Origin: Buchnera aphidicola (Aphis nerii)
GTDB taxonomy: Bacteria > Pseudomonadota > Gammaproteobacteria > Enterobacterales > Enterobacteriaceae
DNA length: 64,000 nucleotides
Assembly: GCF_005083105.1 (NCBI RefSeq)
Contig: NZ_CP034885.1
Location: 134,244-198,243 of the forward strand
Direction of reading: 5' to 3'
Shown: positions 1 to 10,780 of the stretch, piece after piece
Position numbering within the stretch: the stretch's first letter is position 1
Layout: every line of letters begins with the position of its first letter
Position numbers and translations under genes: made by a program
The notes under the pieces: generated by a model
Told to the model about the DNA's origin: nothing
Databases searched by the model: none
The model's input: the letters and a program-made list of their open reading frames with translations, nothing else

Positions 1-383
1 AAAAGTTAGATTTAAATAACAATATATTTTTATTTGAATTACTAATTGATGAAATTTTTGATTTTAAGAAACTCAACAAATTTAAAGTTAAAAAATGTTG
101 TAAATATCCGAGCAGTCGTCGTGACATTTCAATATTAGTATCAGAGAATATTTTATATTCAGATATTATTAAAACATGTAGAGATTGTTTTTTAGATAAA
201 AAAATAAATATTAATCTTTTTGATATTTATTCATCTAATAAATTTTCCAATAAAAAAAGTTTAGGAATTAGTTTTACTTTTCAAGATGAAAGAAAAACTT
301 TAAAAGAAAATGAAATTAATTTAATGCTCGATCATTGTATAAAAACGTTAATAAATAAATTTCAAATTATTTTAAGGAAATAA
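1..383 (+). CDS. pheT: Phenylalanyl-tRNA synthetase beta subunit, C-terminal part (cut by window start)
   Basis: An open frame runs from the first bases (codons in phase with position 3) to a TAA at 381-383, about 126 residues. The residues match the end of PheT: a stretch with K-Y-P-S-S-R-R-D-I, typical of the ferredoxin-fold anticodon-binding domain that grips tRNA-Phe, then an [10 protein letters not shown] segment and the final helix. PheT pairs with PheS in an alpha2-beta2 enzyme that charges tRNA-Phe; most of PheT and all of PheS must lie upstream of this window. The stop overlaps the ribosome-binding region of ihfA, 4 bases downstream, as in the E. coli pheST-ihfA operon, so co-transcription is likely. 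The C-terminus shows no sign of damage. Confidence 0.9.
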   Translation, partial: KLDLNNNIFLFELLIDEIFDFKKLNKFKVKKCCKYPSSRRDISILVSENILYSDIIKTCRDCFLDKKININLFDIYSSNKFSNKKSLGISFTFQDERKTLKENEINLMLDHCIKTLINKFQIILRK

Positions 384-387
384 ATTT

Positions 388-690
388 ATGGTATTAACAA
401 AAGCTAAAATTTCAGAAAATTTATTTGAAAGGTTAAAGTTAACCAAACGTGCTTCAAAAGATTTTGTAGAATTTTTTTTTGAAGAAGTAAGAAAATCTTT
501 AGAAAATGGAGAAAATGTTAAATTATCTGGATTTGGCAATTTTCAATTAAAAAACAAAAAAGAACGTCCAGGGAGAAACCCAAAAACAGGTGAAAAAGTT
601 ATAATTACAAAAAGACGAGTTGTTACTTTTAAAGCAGGTCAAAAATTAAAAAATCGTGTTGAACATTGTTTTTTAAAAGCTAAATATTAA
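388..690 (+). CDS. ihfA: Integration host factor subunit alpha
   Basis: Encodes a 100-residue DNA-bending protein of the HU/IHF family, E. coli IHF-alpha length. Visible family signatures are the L-S-G-F-G-N-F strand near residue 47 and the DNA-intercalating arm P-G-R-N-P-K-T-G-E near residues 63-71, whose proline kinks the minor groove. In the family IHF-alpha works as a heterodimer with IHF-beta, which is not in this window. The ATG follows an AAGGAA ribosome-binding site at about 374-379 that lies in the pheT 3' end, so the two genes are tightly coupled. The C-terminal few residues are more lysine-rich than in E. coli, as expected from AT bias. Retention of a nucleoid protein in a genome with few regulators suggests a structural role. 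Confidence 0.95.
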   Translation: MVLTKAKISENLFERLKLTKRASKDFVEFFFEEVRKSLENGENVKLSGFGNFQLKNKKERPGRNPKTGEKVIITKRRVVTFKAGQKLKNRVEHCFLKAKY

Positions 691-724
691 TATTTTTTAT
701 TTAATTTTTTAAAAGAAATATAAT

Positions 725-1798
725 ATGAAACTTAGTAATTTTTCTTTTGAGGTACCAAAATCATTAATAGCATTTTATCCTTCTTGTATACGTAGTCAGT
801 GTCGTTTACTGGTGATCAATGGTCATACAGGTAAAATAGATCACAAATTTTTTTTCAATATTATTAATGAAATTAATTCTGGTGACTTAGTTGTTTTTAA
901 TAACACAGAAGTTTTACCTGCTCGTTTATTTGGATTTAAAGAAAGTGGTGGAAAAGTTGAAGTTTTACTTGAAAAAGTATTAAACAATAATAATATACTT
1001 GCATATATCAAATCATCCAATCCAGTTAAAGTTAATTCAAATATTTTTTTTGGAAAATCTAACGAATTTAAAGGTTGTATAATTAATTATAAAGATCCAT
1101 TTTATGAAATAAAATTTAATAATAAAATTTCATCTATTTATATTTTTAATAAAATTGGACACATACCATTACCGCCTTATATTAAAAGAAGTAATGTAAA
1201 ATTAGATTCAAATTTATATCAAACCGTATATAAAAAACACTTAGGTTCTATTGCTGCACCAACTGCAGGTTTGCATTTTGATTTACCTTTATTACAAAAG
1301 TTATTTCAAAAAAAAGTCAATATTGGTTTTGTAACTTTACATATAGGAAGTGGTACATTTCAACCTGTTAGAACTATTCAAATAGAAAAACATATAATGC
1401 ATACCGAACGAGTAAATGTTTCTTCAGATTTAATTGATAAAATTAAAATATGTAAAAAAAATGGAGGTCGTGTAATTGCAGTAGGAACTACCACATTACG
1501 AGCTTTAGAAAGTGCATATAATTCAATTTCTTGGCATAATAGAACAAGTTATTCAGATAATACTAATATTTTTATATATCCCGGTTACCAACACAACGTT
1601 GTTGATGCATTGATTACTAATTTTCATTTTCCAGAATCAACATTAATAATGTTAGTATCTTCTTTTTTAGGTTATAAAAATACTATTAATGCTTATTATG
1701 AGGCAATTAAAAAAAAATATCGTTTTTTTAGTTATGGTGATGCAATGTATATTACATATAATAAATTAGCTCCTTATGAGAAAATAAACAAATTCTAA
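725..1798 (+). CDS. queA: S-adenosylmethionine:tRNA ribosyltransferase-isomerase
   Basis: 357 residues, the normal family length. QueA transfers and rearranges the ribose of S-adenosylmethionine onto preQ1-modified tRNA to form epoxyqueuosine at the wobble position of GUN anticodons. Family segments are clear: G-D-L-V-V-F-N-N-T near residue 55, A-A-P-T-A-G-L-H-F near 180, [11 protein letters not shown] near 205 and [10 protein letters not shown] near the end. It sits 34 bases after ihfA and 36 before tgt, which makes the preceding step of the same pathway, so the pair forms a queuosine operon as in E. coli. The ribosome-binding site (AAGAAA) is weak but fits the ATG. Nothing is missing. Confidence 0.96.
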   Translation: MKLSNFSFEVPKSLIAFYPSCIRSQCRLLVINGHTGKIDHKFFFNIINEINSGDLVVFNNTEVLPARLFGFKESGGKVEVLLEKVLNNNNILAYIKSSNPVKVNSNIFFGKSNEFKGCIINYKDPFYEIKFNNKISSIYIFNKIGHIPLPPYIKRSNVKLDSNLYQTVYKKHLGSIAAPTAGLHFDLPLLQKLFQKKVNIGFVTLHIGSGTFQPVRTIQIEKHIMHTERVNVSSDLIDKIKICKKNGGRVIAVGTTTLRALESAYNSISWHNRTSYSDNTNIFIYPGYQHNVVDALITNFHFPESTLIMLVSSFLGYKNTINAYYEAIKKKYRFFSYGDAMYITYNKLAPYEKINKF

Positions 1799-2938
<1,140 letters not shown>

Positions 2939-2976
2939 ACTTATATTTATCAACATATACTAAGGAATCTTATAAA

Positions 2977-3321
2977 ATGAGTATTTTAATTGAAAATGCT
3001 AATGCTGCAATTAATCAACCAATAGAGACTAGCTCTTACTCTTTTGTTATTATGTTAGTTGTTTTCTTGTTAATTTTTTATTTTATGCTTTTTCGTCCTC
3101 AACAAAAAAAAGAAAAAGAACGAAAAAATCTTATGAAACTAATTTCTTTAGGTGATGAAGTAATGACAACTAGTGGTTTATTAGGTCGTGTAAAAAACAT
3201 CACAGAAAATGGATATATTTTATTAGAACTTAACGATACAAATGAGGTTTTCATAAAAAAAGATTTTATAGTTTCATTGCTTCCTAAAAACACTTTAGAA
3301 TCTTTAAAAAAAAGCAAATAA
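2977..3321 (+). CDS. yajC: Sec translocon accessory subunit YajC
   Basis: 114 residues with one hydrophobic membrane segment at about residues 23-41 followed by a basic F-R-P-Q-Q-K-K-E-K-E-R motif typical of YajC, then a small soluble domain with L-G-D-E-V-M-T-T-S-G-L-L-G. In E. coli YajC associates with SecD-SecF and SecYEG at the inner membrane. In E. coli secD and secF follow directly; here the next gene is glyS on the other strand, so yajC ends its operon and secDF are absent from this place. A good ribosome-binding site (AAGGA) precedes the ATG. An antisense open frame over this gene is a shadow. Confidence 0.92.
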   Translation: MSILIENANAAINQPIETSSYSFVIMLVVFLLIFYFMLFRPQQKKEKERKNLMKLISLGDEVMTTSGLLGRVKNITENGYILLELNDTNEVFIKKDFIVSLLPKNTLESLKKSK

Positions 3322-3346
3322 TTAAACAGTTTTAATTAAATATTTT

Positions 3347-5413
3347 TTAATATAAAAAAGAAAAATTTGCTATTTTTAAAAAAATTTTTTCTAGTTTTTT
3401 TAATAAAACTAATCTATTGTTTTTAATTTTAAGATCGTCATGATTTATTTGAACTTGGTTAAAAAAGTTATTTATAGGATTTTCAAGTTTTTTCAATCTT
3501 GATAAAATTATTTTATAATTTTTTTCTATAAATAATTTTTTTGTATCATTTTTAAATTTTTGTATTGATTTAAGTAGGTTTTTCTCTTCTTCTTTTTGCA
3601 TTAAATTAATATTAATTTTAATATTGTTTAAATCTTTATTATATATTTTTAATAAATTAGATACTCTTTTAATTATTAAAAAAGTTGATTGTGAAGATTC
3701 TTGTTTTTTAAAATCTGATATTGCCATAATCCTTTGATCTATATCTAAAATTTCTGTTGTTTCAGAAAATAACACTGATTGAATAACTTTGGTATTATAT
3801 CCCTTTTTTTGATAAAATGATAATAGTCTTAATTTAAAAAATTTTATAATCTTATTAGATATTAATATATAATCTAAATTTATTTTATTATAAATTTTAA
3901 GACTATTAAAAATTAAAAAATTTAAATCTAAATTTATTTTTTTATTAATAATAATACGTATTATACCTAGTGTCATTCTTCTTAAACCGAATGGATCTTT
4001 ATTTGATAATGGTATTTGATTAATTGAAAACATACCACATAAAGTATCTATTTTATCAGCAATTGATAATATGCATCCAATTATACTAGATGGGAGTGTG
4101 TCTTCAGAAAAAGACGGTAAATATTGTTCTTTGATAGATAAAGCAATTTCATATTTTTCTTGATTTTTTAAAGCATAATACATTCCAATTATTCCTTGTA
4201 AATCTGGAAATTCGCACACCATATCTGTAATAAGATCACATTTTGATAAAATTGCAGCTTTTGTTAAGTTCGCTTTATTGCTATTTGGGGATATTATGTT
4301 TACAAGAGATTTTAATCGCATAGTTTTATCATATAATGTTCCTAAATTTTTATAAAATAAAACTTTTTTTAATAATGGCAGATAATCTAATAATTTTTTT
4401 TGGTTGTCTTTTTTTAAAAAAAACAATATATCAGATAGTCTGGATTTCATAACTTTTTCATACCCATATATAATATGACTGTTATTTTTTGGTGTAATAT
4501 TAGTTATAAAAATAAAATTTGGTAAAATTTTTTCATCTTTGTATATTGTAAAACATTTTTGTTGTTTTTCTATGATATAAATCAGAATTTCACTAGGTAT
4601 ACATTTAATATAATCTATTTCAAAAGTACCTAAAAAAGCTTTTGGAGATTCAACTATTGAATTTATTTCCTCTAGCAGTGAATAGTTTATTTTAATATAT
4701 CCATTCATCTTTTTAGCAATTTCTTTTATTTCTTTTTTAATTTTTTCTTTACGTGCCTCATATTCAGCAATTATGTAACTATGCTCAAATAATATAAATG
4801 GATATTCTTGAACATGATTAAGATATATTTTTTTTTCTTTATATGAAAGATGATTGTGAAGTTTATTTGTAGAGTTAATATTAAAAATTTTATTGTCAAT
4901 TTTTCTATCATCTAACATCATTAAAATATTTCGAATAGGACGAAAGAATTTACTATTATTTTCATCCCATCGCATTAAATTTTTGACATTAATTTTTTTT
5001 AATGCTTTTTCTGTCATTTTAGGAAGTAATATTTCAATTTTTTCTTGTTTTTGTTTTTCATAATATACAAGCCATTCACCTTTTTCATTTTTTAATTTTT
5101 TTGCTATATTTAATTTAATTCCAAGATGATTAGCCCAAGAATGTGCAAATTTTGTTGGATTTCCATCTTCATTAAAAGCGTTTTTTAAAGAAGGCCCTTT
5201 TTTAAGAATTATTTTTGTTTTTTCAGAAGTATCAATATCTAAAATTTTTAATGCTAATCTTCTAGGAGTAGCGAAATAATCAATTTTTTTGTATTTGATG
5301 TGACATGATTTTAATTCATTAATGAAGTTTTCATAAAATAAAATAATCAAGTTATGTAATATTTTAGCGGGTAATTCTTCTGTTCCTATTTCAACTAAAA
5401 ATGTTTGTTTCAT
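3347..5413 (-). CDS. glyS: Glycyl-tRNA synthetase beta subunit
   Basis: 688 residues, essentially the E. coli length. The start M-K-Q-T-F-L-V-E-I-G-T-E-E-L-P is the hallmark N-terminus of GlyS. Further family segments include F-A-T-P-R-R-L-A near residue 47, M-R-W near 143, and the A-D-K-I-D-T-L-C-G-M-F and D-P-F-G-L-R-R region near 450-480. GlyS provides tRNA binding to the alpha2-beta2 glycyl-tRNA synthetase; GlyQ carries the aminoacylation site. It lies 30 bases downstream of glyQ on the same strand, so the two form an operon. The lysine- and isoleucine-rich composition reflects AT pressure. It ends 25 bases from the yajC stop, in convergent arrangement. Confidence 0.96.
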   Translation of the reverse strand: MKQTFLVEIGTEELPAKILHNLIILFYENFINELKSCHIKYKKIDYFATPRRLALKILDIDTSEKTKIILKKGPSLKNAFNEDGNPTKFAHSWANHLGIKLNIAKKLKNEKGEWLVYYEKQKQEKIEILLPKMTEKALKKINVKNLMRWDENNSKFFRPIRNILMMLDDRKIDNKIFNINSTNKLHNHLSYKEKKIYLNHVQEYPFILFEHSYIIAEYEARKEKIKKEIKEIAKKMNGYIKINYSLLEEINSIVESPKAFLGTFEIDYIKCIPSEILIYIIEKQQKCFTIYKDEKILPNFIFITNITPKNNSHIIYGYEKVMKSRLSDILFFLKKDNQKKLLDYLPLLKKVLFYKNLGTLYDKTMRLKSLVNIISPNSNKANLTKAAILSKCDLITDMVCEFPDLQGIIGMYYALKNQEKYEIALSIKEQYLPSFSEDTLPSSIIGCILSIADKIDTLCGMFSINQIPLSNKDPFGLRRMTLGIIRIIINKKINLDLNFLIFNSLKIYNKINLDYILISNKIIKFFKLRLLSFYQKKGYNTKVIQSVLFSETTEILDIDQRIMAISDFKKQESSQSTFLIIKRVSNLLKIYNKDLNNIKININLMQKEEEKNLLKSIQKFKNDTKKLFIEKNYKIILSRLKKLENPINNFFNQVQINHDDLKIKNNRLVLLKKLEKIFLKIANFSFLY

Positions 5414-5443
5414 TATTTTGCTCTTTTTAATTTAACGAAAATT

Positions 5444-6322
5444 TTAATTTTGTATTGAATCTAAATATTTTTTGGCTATGTTTTTAGTTATTTTTCGAAT
5501 CTTTAAAATATAATTTTGTCGTTCACTAGAAGATATGGCTTTTCTAGAATCTAATAAGTTAAATATATGATTTGCTTGTAATATTTTTTCATATCCTACT
5601 AATAGTAATGGTTCTTTTAAGTTTATTAAACTATCTGCTTCTAATATATATTTATCAAAATATTCAAATAATAAATTAATATTTGAATATTCAAAATTGT
5701 ATTTTGATTGTTCTATTTCATTTTTTTTAAAAATATCACCATAAGTAATGGTTTGGAAGTTGTTTGAATCCCAAGTTAAATCATATACATTTGATTTATT
5801 TTGGATGTGCATTGCTATTCTTTCTAATCCATAGGTAATTTCTATAGTTATAGGATTACATTCTATTGCTCCCACTTGTTGAAAGTAAGTAAATTGGGTA
5901 ATTTCCATTCCATTAAGCCAAACTTCCCATCCAATACCCCATGCACCTAATGTTGGATTTTCCCAATTATCTTCTATAAAACGTATATCATTATTTTTTT
6001 CATCTATTTTAAGTAAGTTTAATGATTCTAAATACATATTTTGAATATTTTCGACAGGAGGTTTAATAATAACTTGAAATTGGTAGTAATTTTGTAAACG
6101 ATTTGGATTTTGTCCATATCGACCGTCCGTTGGACGTCGACAACATTGTATATAAGCTGCTTTAATAGGTTTACTTCCAAGTGCACCAAAAAATGTTACA
6201 TTATGGAATGTTCCTGCTCCTATTGGTAAATCTAATGGTTGAAAAATAGTACATTCTTGTTTTTTCCAGTATTTTTTCAGCGTTTGAACCAAGTTATAAA
6301 AAGTATTCTGATAATTTTGCAT
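5444..6322 (-). CDS. glyQ: Glycyl-tRNA synthetase alpha subunit
   Basis: 292 residues, slightly shorter than the roughly 303 of E. coli. This is the class II catalytic subunit. Conserved segments include [13 protein letters not shown] near residue 28, [16 protein letters not shown] near 61-76 (motif 2 region) and Y-G-L-E-R-I-A-M near 183. The ATG at 6322 has an AAGG element about 7 bases upstream on the minus strand. Transcription must begin in the 160-base region shared with the divergent folE. glyS follows in the same operon. No damage is visible. Confidence 0.96.
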   Translation of the reverse strand: MQNYQNTFYNLVQTLKKYWKKQECTIFQPLDLPIGAGTFHNVTFFGALGSKPIKAAYIQCCRRPTDGRYGQNPNRLQNYYQFQVIIKPPVENIQNMYLESLNLLKIDEKNNDIRFIEDNWENPTLGAWGIGWEVWLNGMEITQFTYFQQVGAIECNPITIEITYGLERIAMHIQNKSNVYDLTWDSNNFQTITYGDIFKKNEIEQSKYNFEYSNINLLFEYFDKYILEADSLINLKEPLLLVGYEKILQANHIFNLLDSRKAISSSERQNYILKIRKITKNIAKKYLDSIQN

Positions 6323-6362
6323 TCTATACCTTTAAGAAGCACATTGTTTTTATTATGATATA

Positions 6363-6407
6363 TATATTATATATAACTATATTATATATAACTATATTAT
6401 ATATAAT
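6363..6407. repeat. Three tandem copies of a 15-bp AT unit in the glyQ-folE promoter region
   Basis: The unit TATATTATATATAAC occurs at 6363-6377 and again at 6378-6392. A third copy at 6393-6407 differs only in its last base. The block contains only A and T apart from the unit-ending C and lies between divergent glyQ and folE, where both promoters should be. It may act as an AT-rich spacer or simply be a slippage product. Copy number probably varies between strains. Confidence 0.8.
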
Positions 6408-6482
6408 GATATTTATAATCTATATATTTTATAAAGAGTTTTTGAAAAATATAATTTTCAACATTTAAGGAGAATTTTAAAC

Positions 6483-7145
6483 ATGATTAAAATTAGTAAA
6501 GAAGCTCTTTTAGTACGTAGTGCTTTATTATCAAAAGGACTAGAAAATCCTATTTTAAAAGAATACAATGATATAAAAGAAAAAGAAAGAGAATTATTAA
6601 TTGCTAAATATATATATAAAATCATGTGTGTTTTAAATTTAGACGTAAAAAATGATAGTTTAAAACAAACTCCTACTCGAATATCAAAAATGTATAATAA
6701 TGAAATTTTTTCAGGTTTAGATTATAAAAATTTTCCGAAGATTACTTTAATAGATAATATAATAAAATCTAATGATATGATTCTTATTCGTGATATTATA
6801 TTAATAAGTACTTGTGAACATCATTTTATCACTATATACGGGAAAGCTACTATTGCATATATTCCTAAAAAAAAAATTATCGGATTATCAAAAATAAATA
6901 GAATTGTACAATTTTATTCAAAACGACCACAAATTCAAGAACGTTTGACTAAACAAATCTTAGTAGTCTTACAAATTTTACTTGAAACTAAAGATGTTGC
7001 AATTATTGTTCATATGGATCATTTTTGTGTTAAAGCACGTGGTGTATGTGATGTTAATAGTGTTACAATTACTTCATGTTTAGAAGGTTGGTTTAAAACA
7101 AAAAAAAGTGTTCGTGATGAATTTTTCTTAAAAAATAATATGTAA
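6483..7145 (+). CDS. folE: GTP cyclohydrolase I
   Basis: 220 residues against 222 in E. coli. FolE opens the GTP ring to make dihydroneopterin triphosphate, the first step of tetrahydrofolate synthesis. The zinc ligands are present: the S-T-C-E-H-H motif (Cys111, His114) and Cys182 in H-F-C-V-K-A-R-G, whose histidine and arginine are active-site residues. The G-L-S-K-I-N-R segment (about 134-140) and Q-I-Q-E-R-L near 150 match the family's substrate-binding regions. A strong AAGGAG ribosome-binding site at 6467-6472 supports the ATG. After the KARG motif the sequence departs from E. coli (G-V-C-D instead of G-I-R-D, and W for L in the later L-G-G-L-F region). FolA and FolC of the same pathway are also in this window. 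Confidence 0.95.
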   Translation: MIKISKEALLVRSALLSKGLENPILKEYNDIKEKERELLIAKYIYKIMCVLNLDVKNDSLKQTPTRISKMYNNEIFSGLDYKNFPKITLIDNIIKSNDMILIRDIILISTCEHHFITIYGKATIAYIPKKKIIGLSKINRIVQFYSKRPQIQERLTKQILVVLQILLETKDVAIIVHMDHFCVKARGVCDVNSVTITSCLEGWFKTKKSVRDEFFLKNNM

Positions 7146-7260
7146 AATAAATATATTTGATTGATTAAAACGTTATTTTTCAGTATTATATATTTTAAAT
7201 TTACAAAAATTTTAATATTTGAATTAATTTTTATTATCATAAAATTTAATGGAAAATAAT

Positions 7261-8100
7261 ATGAAATATATTGGTGCTCATGTTAGTTCTGCTGGTGGTT
7301 TAGAAAAAGCAGTATTTCGAGCATTTCAATTAAAATCTACAACTTTTTCGTTTTTTACTAAAAATCAGTTGCAATGGTCTTCAATTCCTTTAAATACAAT
7401 AGATATAGATAATTTTAAAAAAGCTTGTATTAAATATAATTTCTCTTTTAAAAAAATTTTACCTCATAGTAGTTATTTAATTAATTTAGGTCATCCTGAT
7501 GATCATTTATTAAATAAATCTCGTGTAGCATTAATTAATGAAATAAATCGTTGTGATGAATTGGGATTACGTTTTTTAAATTTTCATCCAGGTAGTCATT
7601 TAAATCAAATTTCAGAAAAAAATTGTTTATCAAGAATTTCTGATTCAATTAACATAGCTTTAGATAAAACAAAAAATGTAGTAGCTGTTATAGAAAATAC
7701 TGCAGGACAAGGTACTAATGTTGGATATCGTTTTGAGCATTTATCTGATATTATCAATAAAATAGATGATCAATCTAGAGTTGGAGTTTGCCTTGATACT
7801 TGTCATATGTTTTCAGCAGGATATGATTTAAGAACAAAAGAAAATTGTGAAAATACATTTGATAAATTTTTTAATTTAGTAGAGTTGAAATATTTAAAAG
7901 GTTTTCATTTAAATGATTCGAAACGAGATTTTAATAGTCGTATTGATCGACATGAAAGTTTAGGATTAGGAAAAATTGGAACATTTGTTTTTGAATGGAT
8001 TGTTATGAATAAAAATTTTCAAGAAATACCCATGATATTGGAAACTAGCAATCCTAAAATATGGGATAAAGAAATTAGCTGGTTAAAATCATTAAAATAA
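7261..8100 (+). CDS. nfo: Endonuclease IV (apurinic/apyrimidinic endonuclease)
   Basis: 279 residues from the ATG at 7261. I chose this ATG, not the in-frame one at 7249, because it gives the family N-terminus M-K-Y-I-G-A-H-V-S and because a GGA lies about 7 bases upstream of it. Nfo is a TIM-barrel trinuclear zinc enzyme that cuts DNA 5' of abasic sites. Visible metal-binding segments are F-H-P-G-S-H near residue 107, E-N-T-A-G-Q-G near 144, L-D-T-C-H near 178, H-L-N-D-S-K near 212 and D-R-H-E near 225, with E-T-S-N near the end. It would act downstream of uracil-DNA glycosylase, whose gene at 62786 is frameshifted. Confidence 0.95.
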   Translation: MKYIGAHVSSAGGLEKAVFRAFQLKSTTFSFFTKNQLQWSSIPLNTIDIDNFKKACIKYNFSFKKILPHSSYLINLGHPDDHLLNKSRVALINEINRCDELGLRFLNFHPGSHLNQISEKNCLSRISDSINIALDKTKNVVAVIENTAGQGTNVGYRFEHLSDIINKIDDQSRVGVCLDTCHMFSAGYDLRTKENCENTFDKFFNLVELKYLKGFHLNDSKRDFNSRIDRHESLGLGKIGTFVFEWIVMNKNFQEIPMILETSNPKIWDKEISWLKSLK

Positions 8101-8132
8101 ATTAATATTTTTATGTATACAGAGGATATATT

Positions 8133-8417
8133 ATGTTAGTTATTAATGCAGAAATAAGAGAAAAAAAAGGAAAAAGTTTTAGTAGAAAATTACGTTTTAA
8201 AAATAAATTGCCTGGTATTTTGTATGGTTTAAATAAACATTCTATATCTTTGACATTAGATCATAATTCTGTTTTTAATCTTCAAAAAAAAATTGATTTT
8301 TATAATAAAACATTGTTATTGTTAATTAATAATAGAGAATATAAAGTTAAAGTACAATCAGTTCAACGGCACGTATTTAAATTAAAATTATTACATATTG
8401 ATTTTTTATATATTTAA
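8133..8417 (+). CDS. rplY: 50S ribosomal protein L25
   Basis: 94 residues, identical in length to E. coli L25, the single-domain 5S rRNA-binding protein. The N-terminal [13 protein letters not shown] and the P-G-I-L-Y-G segment near residue 28 are family marks, as is the V-Q-R-H-V-F-K stretch. A clear ribosome-binding site (AGAGGA) lies 7 bases before the ATG. It follows nfo by 32 bases and meets yabI tail-to-tail 14 bases later. The small palindrome ATACTATAGTAT at 8429-8440 spans the end of yabI and is too short to call a terminator. Confidence 0.95.
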   Translation: MLVINAEIREKKGKSFSRKLRFKNKLPGILYGLNKHSISLTLDHNSVFNLQKKIDFYNKTLLLLINNREYKVKVQSVQRHVFKLKLLHIDFLYI

Positions 8418-8431
8418 TTTTTTTTAAAATA

Positions 8432-9190
8432 CTATAGTATAGTTGATAAAACTTTTCTAAAAATTAACATTGTTGGATGAAATTGTATTAATATCAATCC
8501 AATAAATCCGCATGTTAGGATTATTAATGATATATATCCAATGTTTTTTTGAAAAATATTCATATTATCTTTGTTTTTTATTTTTCTTATTTTCCACCAT
8601 TTTAATGATAACCACACTCCGATCCAGATTAAAATAGCAATAATTAATAGGAACCATTTAAAATTATTATTGTCAGAATTTGTAGGTATATTAATCGTTA
8701 CACCTGCAATAATTCCAGGGAAAAAATATACTGGAGGCCATAATATACAACCTATTAAACTAGGTAAAATAAATTTTTTTAATGGTAATTTTAACATACC
8801 TGAAACCATAGGAACCAGTGGTCTAGTTGGACCTATAAAACGGCCAATTAGTATTGTCAACATACTATGTTTATGCAATAAAACTGTAGTTTTTTCAAGT
8901 ATTTTATGATGTTTTTTTAAAAAAGAAAGATTATATAGCCAATTTTTAAAGTATAGTCCAATATAATATGATAACCAATCTCCTAATAAACATCCTATAA
9001 TTCCAGCCATCCAACAGGGGTAAAAGAGTAATTTCCCATTACCGATGAATGTACCTAATGTTGCCATGAATACTATTCCAGGAAGTAATAGTCCAATCAA
9101 TGCAAGAGATTCTAAAAAAGAAACTATGCCTACTATACATAGTGAATATATTAAAGAATGTGTTATTAAAGTTGTTAACCAATATTCCAT
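8432..9190 (-). CDS. yabI: DedA-family inner-membrane protein (YabI type)
   Basis: 252 residues, close to E. coli YabI. DedA proteins are inner-membrane proteins linked to lipid carrier recycling, membrane potential and division; the exact role of YabI is not firmly known. Family features are visible: E-S-L-A-L-I-G-L-L-L-P-G near residue 27, G-C-L-L-G-D-W-L-S-Y near 65, and the F-I-G-P-T-R-P-L-V-P-M-V-S-G-M stretch near 118-132. Around five to six hydrophobic segments can be seen, with the last in the C-terminal 40 residues. It is divergent from surA, 225 bases away; in E. coli yabI also lies in this part of the chromosome. An opposite-strand frame at 8571-8909 is a shadow. Confidence 0.88.
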   Translation of the reverse strand: MEYWLTTLITHSLIYSLCIVGIVSFLESLALIGLLLPGIVFMATLGTFIGNGKLLFYPCWMAGIIGCLLGDWLSYYIGLYFKNWLYNLSFLKKHHKILEKTTVLLHKHSMLTILIGRFIGPTRPLVPMVSGMLKLPLKKFILPSLIGCILWPPVYFFPGIIAGVTINIPTNSDNNNFKWFLLIIAILIWIGVWLSLKWWKIRKIKNKDNMNIFQKNIGYISLIILTCGFIGLILIQFHPTMLIFRKVLSTIL

Positions 9191-9415
9191 AAATATCCAT
9201 TTTTTATTTTATATTAATTTTAATATATTATTTTTTAAGTTTTCTATTTACACTTTATATTTTTTTTTAAAAAATCTCAAGAAAATATTTTAAATTTTAT
9301 TATTAACAGTTAATAAATTTAAAAATTTTTTTGAAGATAAAAAATTATGTATTAGAATATCATTATGATAGTAAACTCGTTATAATAAAAAATTTAAAAA
9401 TAAAGAAGAATAACA

Positions 9416-10717
9416 ATGAGAGTGTTTTTTATTTTAATTTTATATTTATTTTCAATTTTTTTTTCAAATTGTTTTTCGAAAAATTTTGAAATTGATAAAA
9501 TTGTTGCTGTTGTAAATAATCAAGTTATATTAAATAGTGATATCAACCAAATTCTTTTTTATCTAAAACAAGAAAAAAACATTATTACGGTACCTTTAAA
9601 AATTAATTTTTTAACAGATAAAATATTAGAGAAATTAATTATAGATACATTGATTTTAGAAGAAGCAAAGAAATTCAATATTATAGTTTCTAATGATCAA
9701 GTAGATAATATGCTTAGAAATATTGCTTTTAAAAACCATATTACTTTTGATGAATTTAAAAAAAATATTATCAAAAATAATACCAATGATTTTTTTAATT
9801 ATGAAGATTATATAAAAAATATTAAAAAATCATTGAAAATTAAAATATTACAAGATTATATATTAAAAAATAGTATTCATATCACTAAAAAAGAAATATA
9901 TTTTTTACTACATAATAAAATAAAAGAACAAAACGATCTTAAAAAAGTTAGTTTAAAGTGTATTGTTTTACCTTTTTTAAAAAAAGAAAATTCTAAATTA
10001 ATTAAAAATAAAAAAATACTAGTTAATAATCTATTTAAAGTTATTAATGATAATTCTAATTTTGATGATTTTTATGAAAATTTCAAGAAAAATAAAAATG
10101 TTTTTTTAACAGAAAATATATCATTAAAACCTTTAAAAGGTTTAAAAAAATTATTTTCTAATAAATTATATATTTCTAAAAGAAATGAAGTATTAGGTCC
10201 TATTTTAGGTAAAAAAGGTTGGTATATTGTAAAAGTTGAGAATATTAAAAATAATAGTTTAAACAAAACTAACAAAACTACCACTGAATTTCATATTCAG
10301 CACTGTTTAGTACATCCTTCAACTATTTTAAGTGATGAACAAGCAAAAAAAGATATTTTTGCAATTTATAATGATATAAAAACAAAACATTATAGCTTTG
10401 AATATGCTGTAAGCAATTTCTCTCATGATATTAATTCATCTCATAAAAAAGGCGATTTAGGCTGGATTTCAAATAAATCATTTGATCGTTCTTTTAAAAA
10501 TACTTTAAAAAATCTAAATGAAAATGAAATTAGCAAACCAATTAAATCTAAATTTGGATGGCATATAATTAAATTATTAAAAAAACGTCGAATAAATGAG
10601 CATTGGAAATTAGAAAAAGAAAAAATCTATGAAACTTTATTACAACGTAAAATAAAATTAGAAAAAATTAATTGGATTAACAAACTCAAAAATTCATCAT
10701 ATATAAATATTTTTTAA
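9416..10717 (+). CDS. surA: Periplasmic chaperone / peptidyl-prolyl isomerase SurA
   Basis: 433 residues, as long as E. coli SurA. Residues 1-21 form a signal peptide: short basic start, long hydrophobic run, then N-C-F-S-K. The mature chain opens with the typical I-D-K-I-V-A-V-V-N-N-Q-V-I-L-N-S-D-I chaperone segment. A degenerate first parvulin domain follows at about 165-275. A better-preserved second parvulin domain at about 285-395 has a K-G-D-L-G-W-I motif and G-W-H-I-I-K-L close to its end. In E. coli SurA escorts outer-membrane proteins through the periplasm. An AAGAAG element precedes the ATG. In E. coli surA is followed by pdxA and then rsmA; here rsmA comes directly, so pdxA is lost. 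Confidence 0.93.
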   Translation: MRVFFILILYLFSIFFSNCFSKNFEIDKIVAVVNNQVILNSDINQILFYLKQEKNIITVPLKINFLTDKILEKLIIDTLILEEAKKFNIIVSNDQVDNMLRNIAFKNHITFDEFKKNIIKNNTNDFFNYEDYIKNIKKSLKIKILQDYILKNSIHITKKEIYFLLHNKIKEQNDLKKVSLKCIVLPFLKKENSKLIKNKKILVNNLFKVINDNSNFDDFYENFKKNKNVFLTENISLKPLKGLKKLFSNKLYISKRNEVLGPILGKKGWYIVKVENIKNNSLNKTNKTTTEFHIQHCLVHPSTILSDEQAKKDIFAIYNDIKTKHYSFEYAVSNFSHDINSSHKKGDLGWISNKSFDRSFKNTLKNLNENEISKPIKSKFGWHIIKLLKKRRINEHWKLEKEKIYETLLQRKIKLEKINWINKLKNSSYINIF

Positions 10718-10780
10718 ATTATTAAATTGATCATAAAAATTTTAACAAATTCTATAATATTAAAATTAATAAAAATTTAA

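Noticed and set aside
6355-6420. Tandem AT repeats as a CRISPR array
   Set aside because: Units are 15 bp without spacers, and no cas genes are present.
7019-7240. Minus-strand frame at the end of folE
   Set aside because: It overlaps conserved folE codons, and the non-overlapping part is low-complexity Asn/Ile/Phe.
8571-9293. Plus-strand frames opposite yabI (8571-8909, 9045-9293)
   Set aside because: They mirror the DedA-family codons on the other strand and have no initiation signals of their own.
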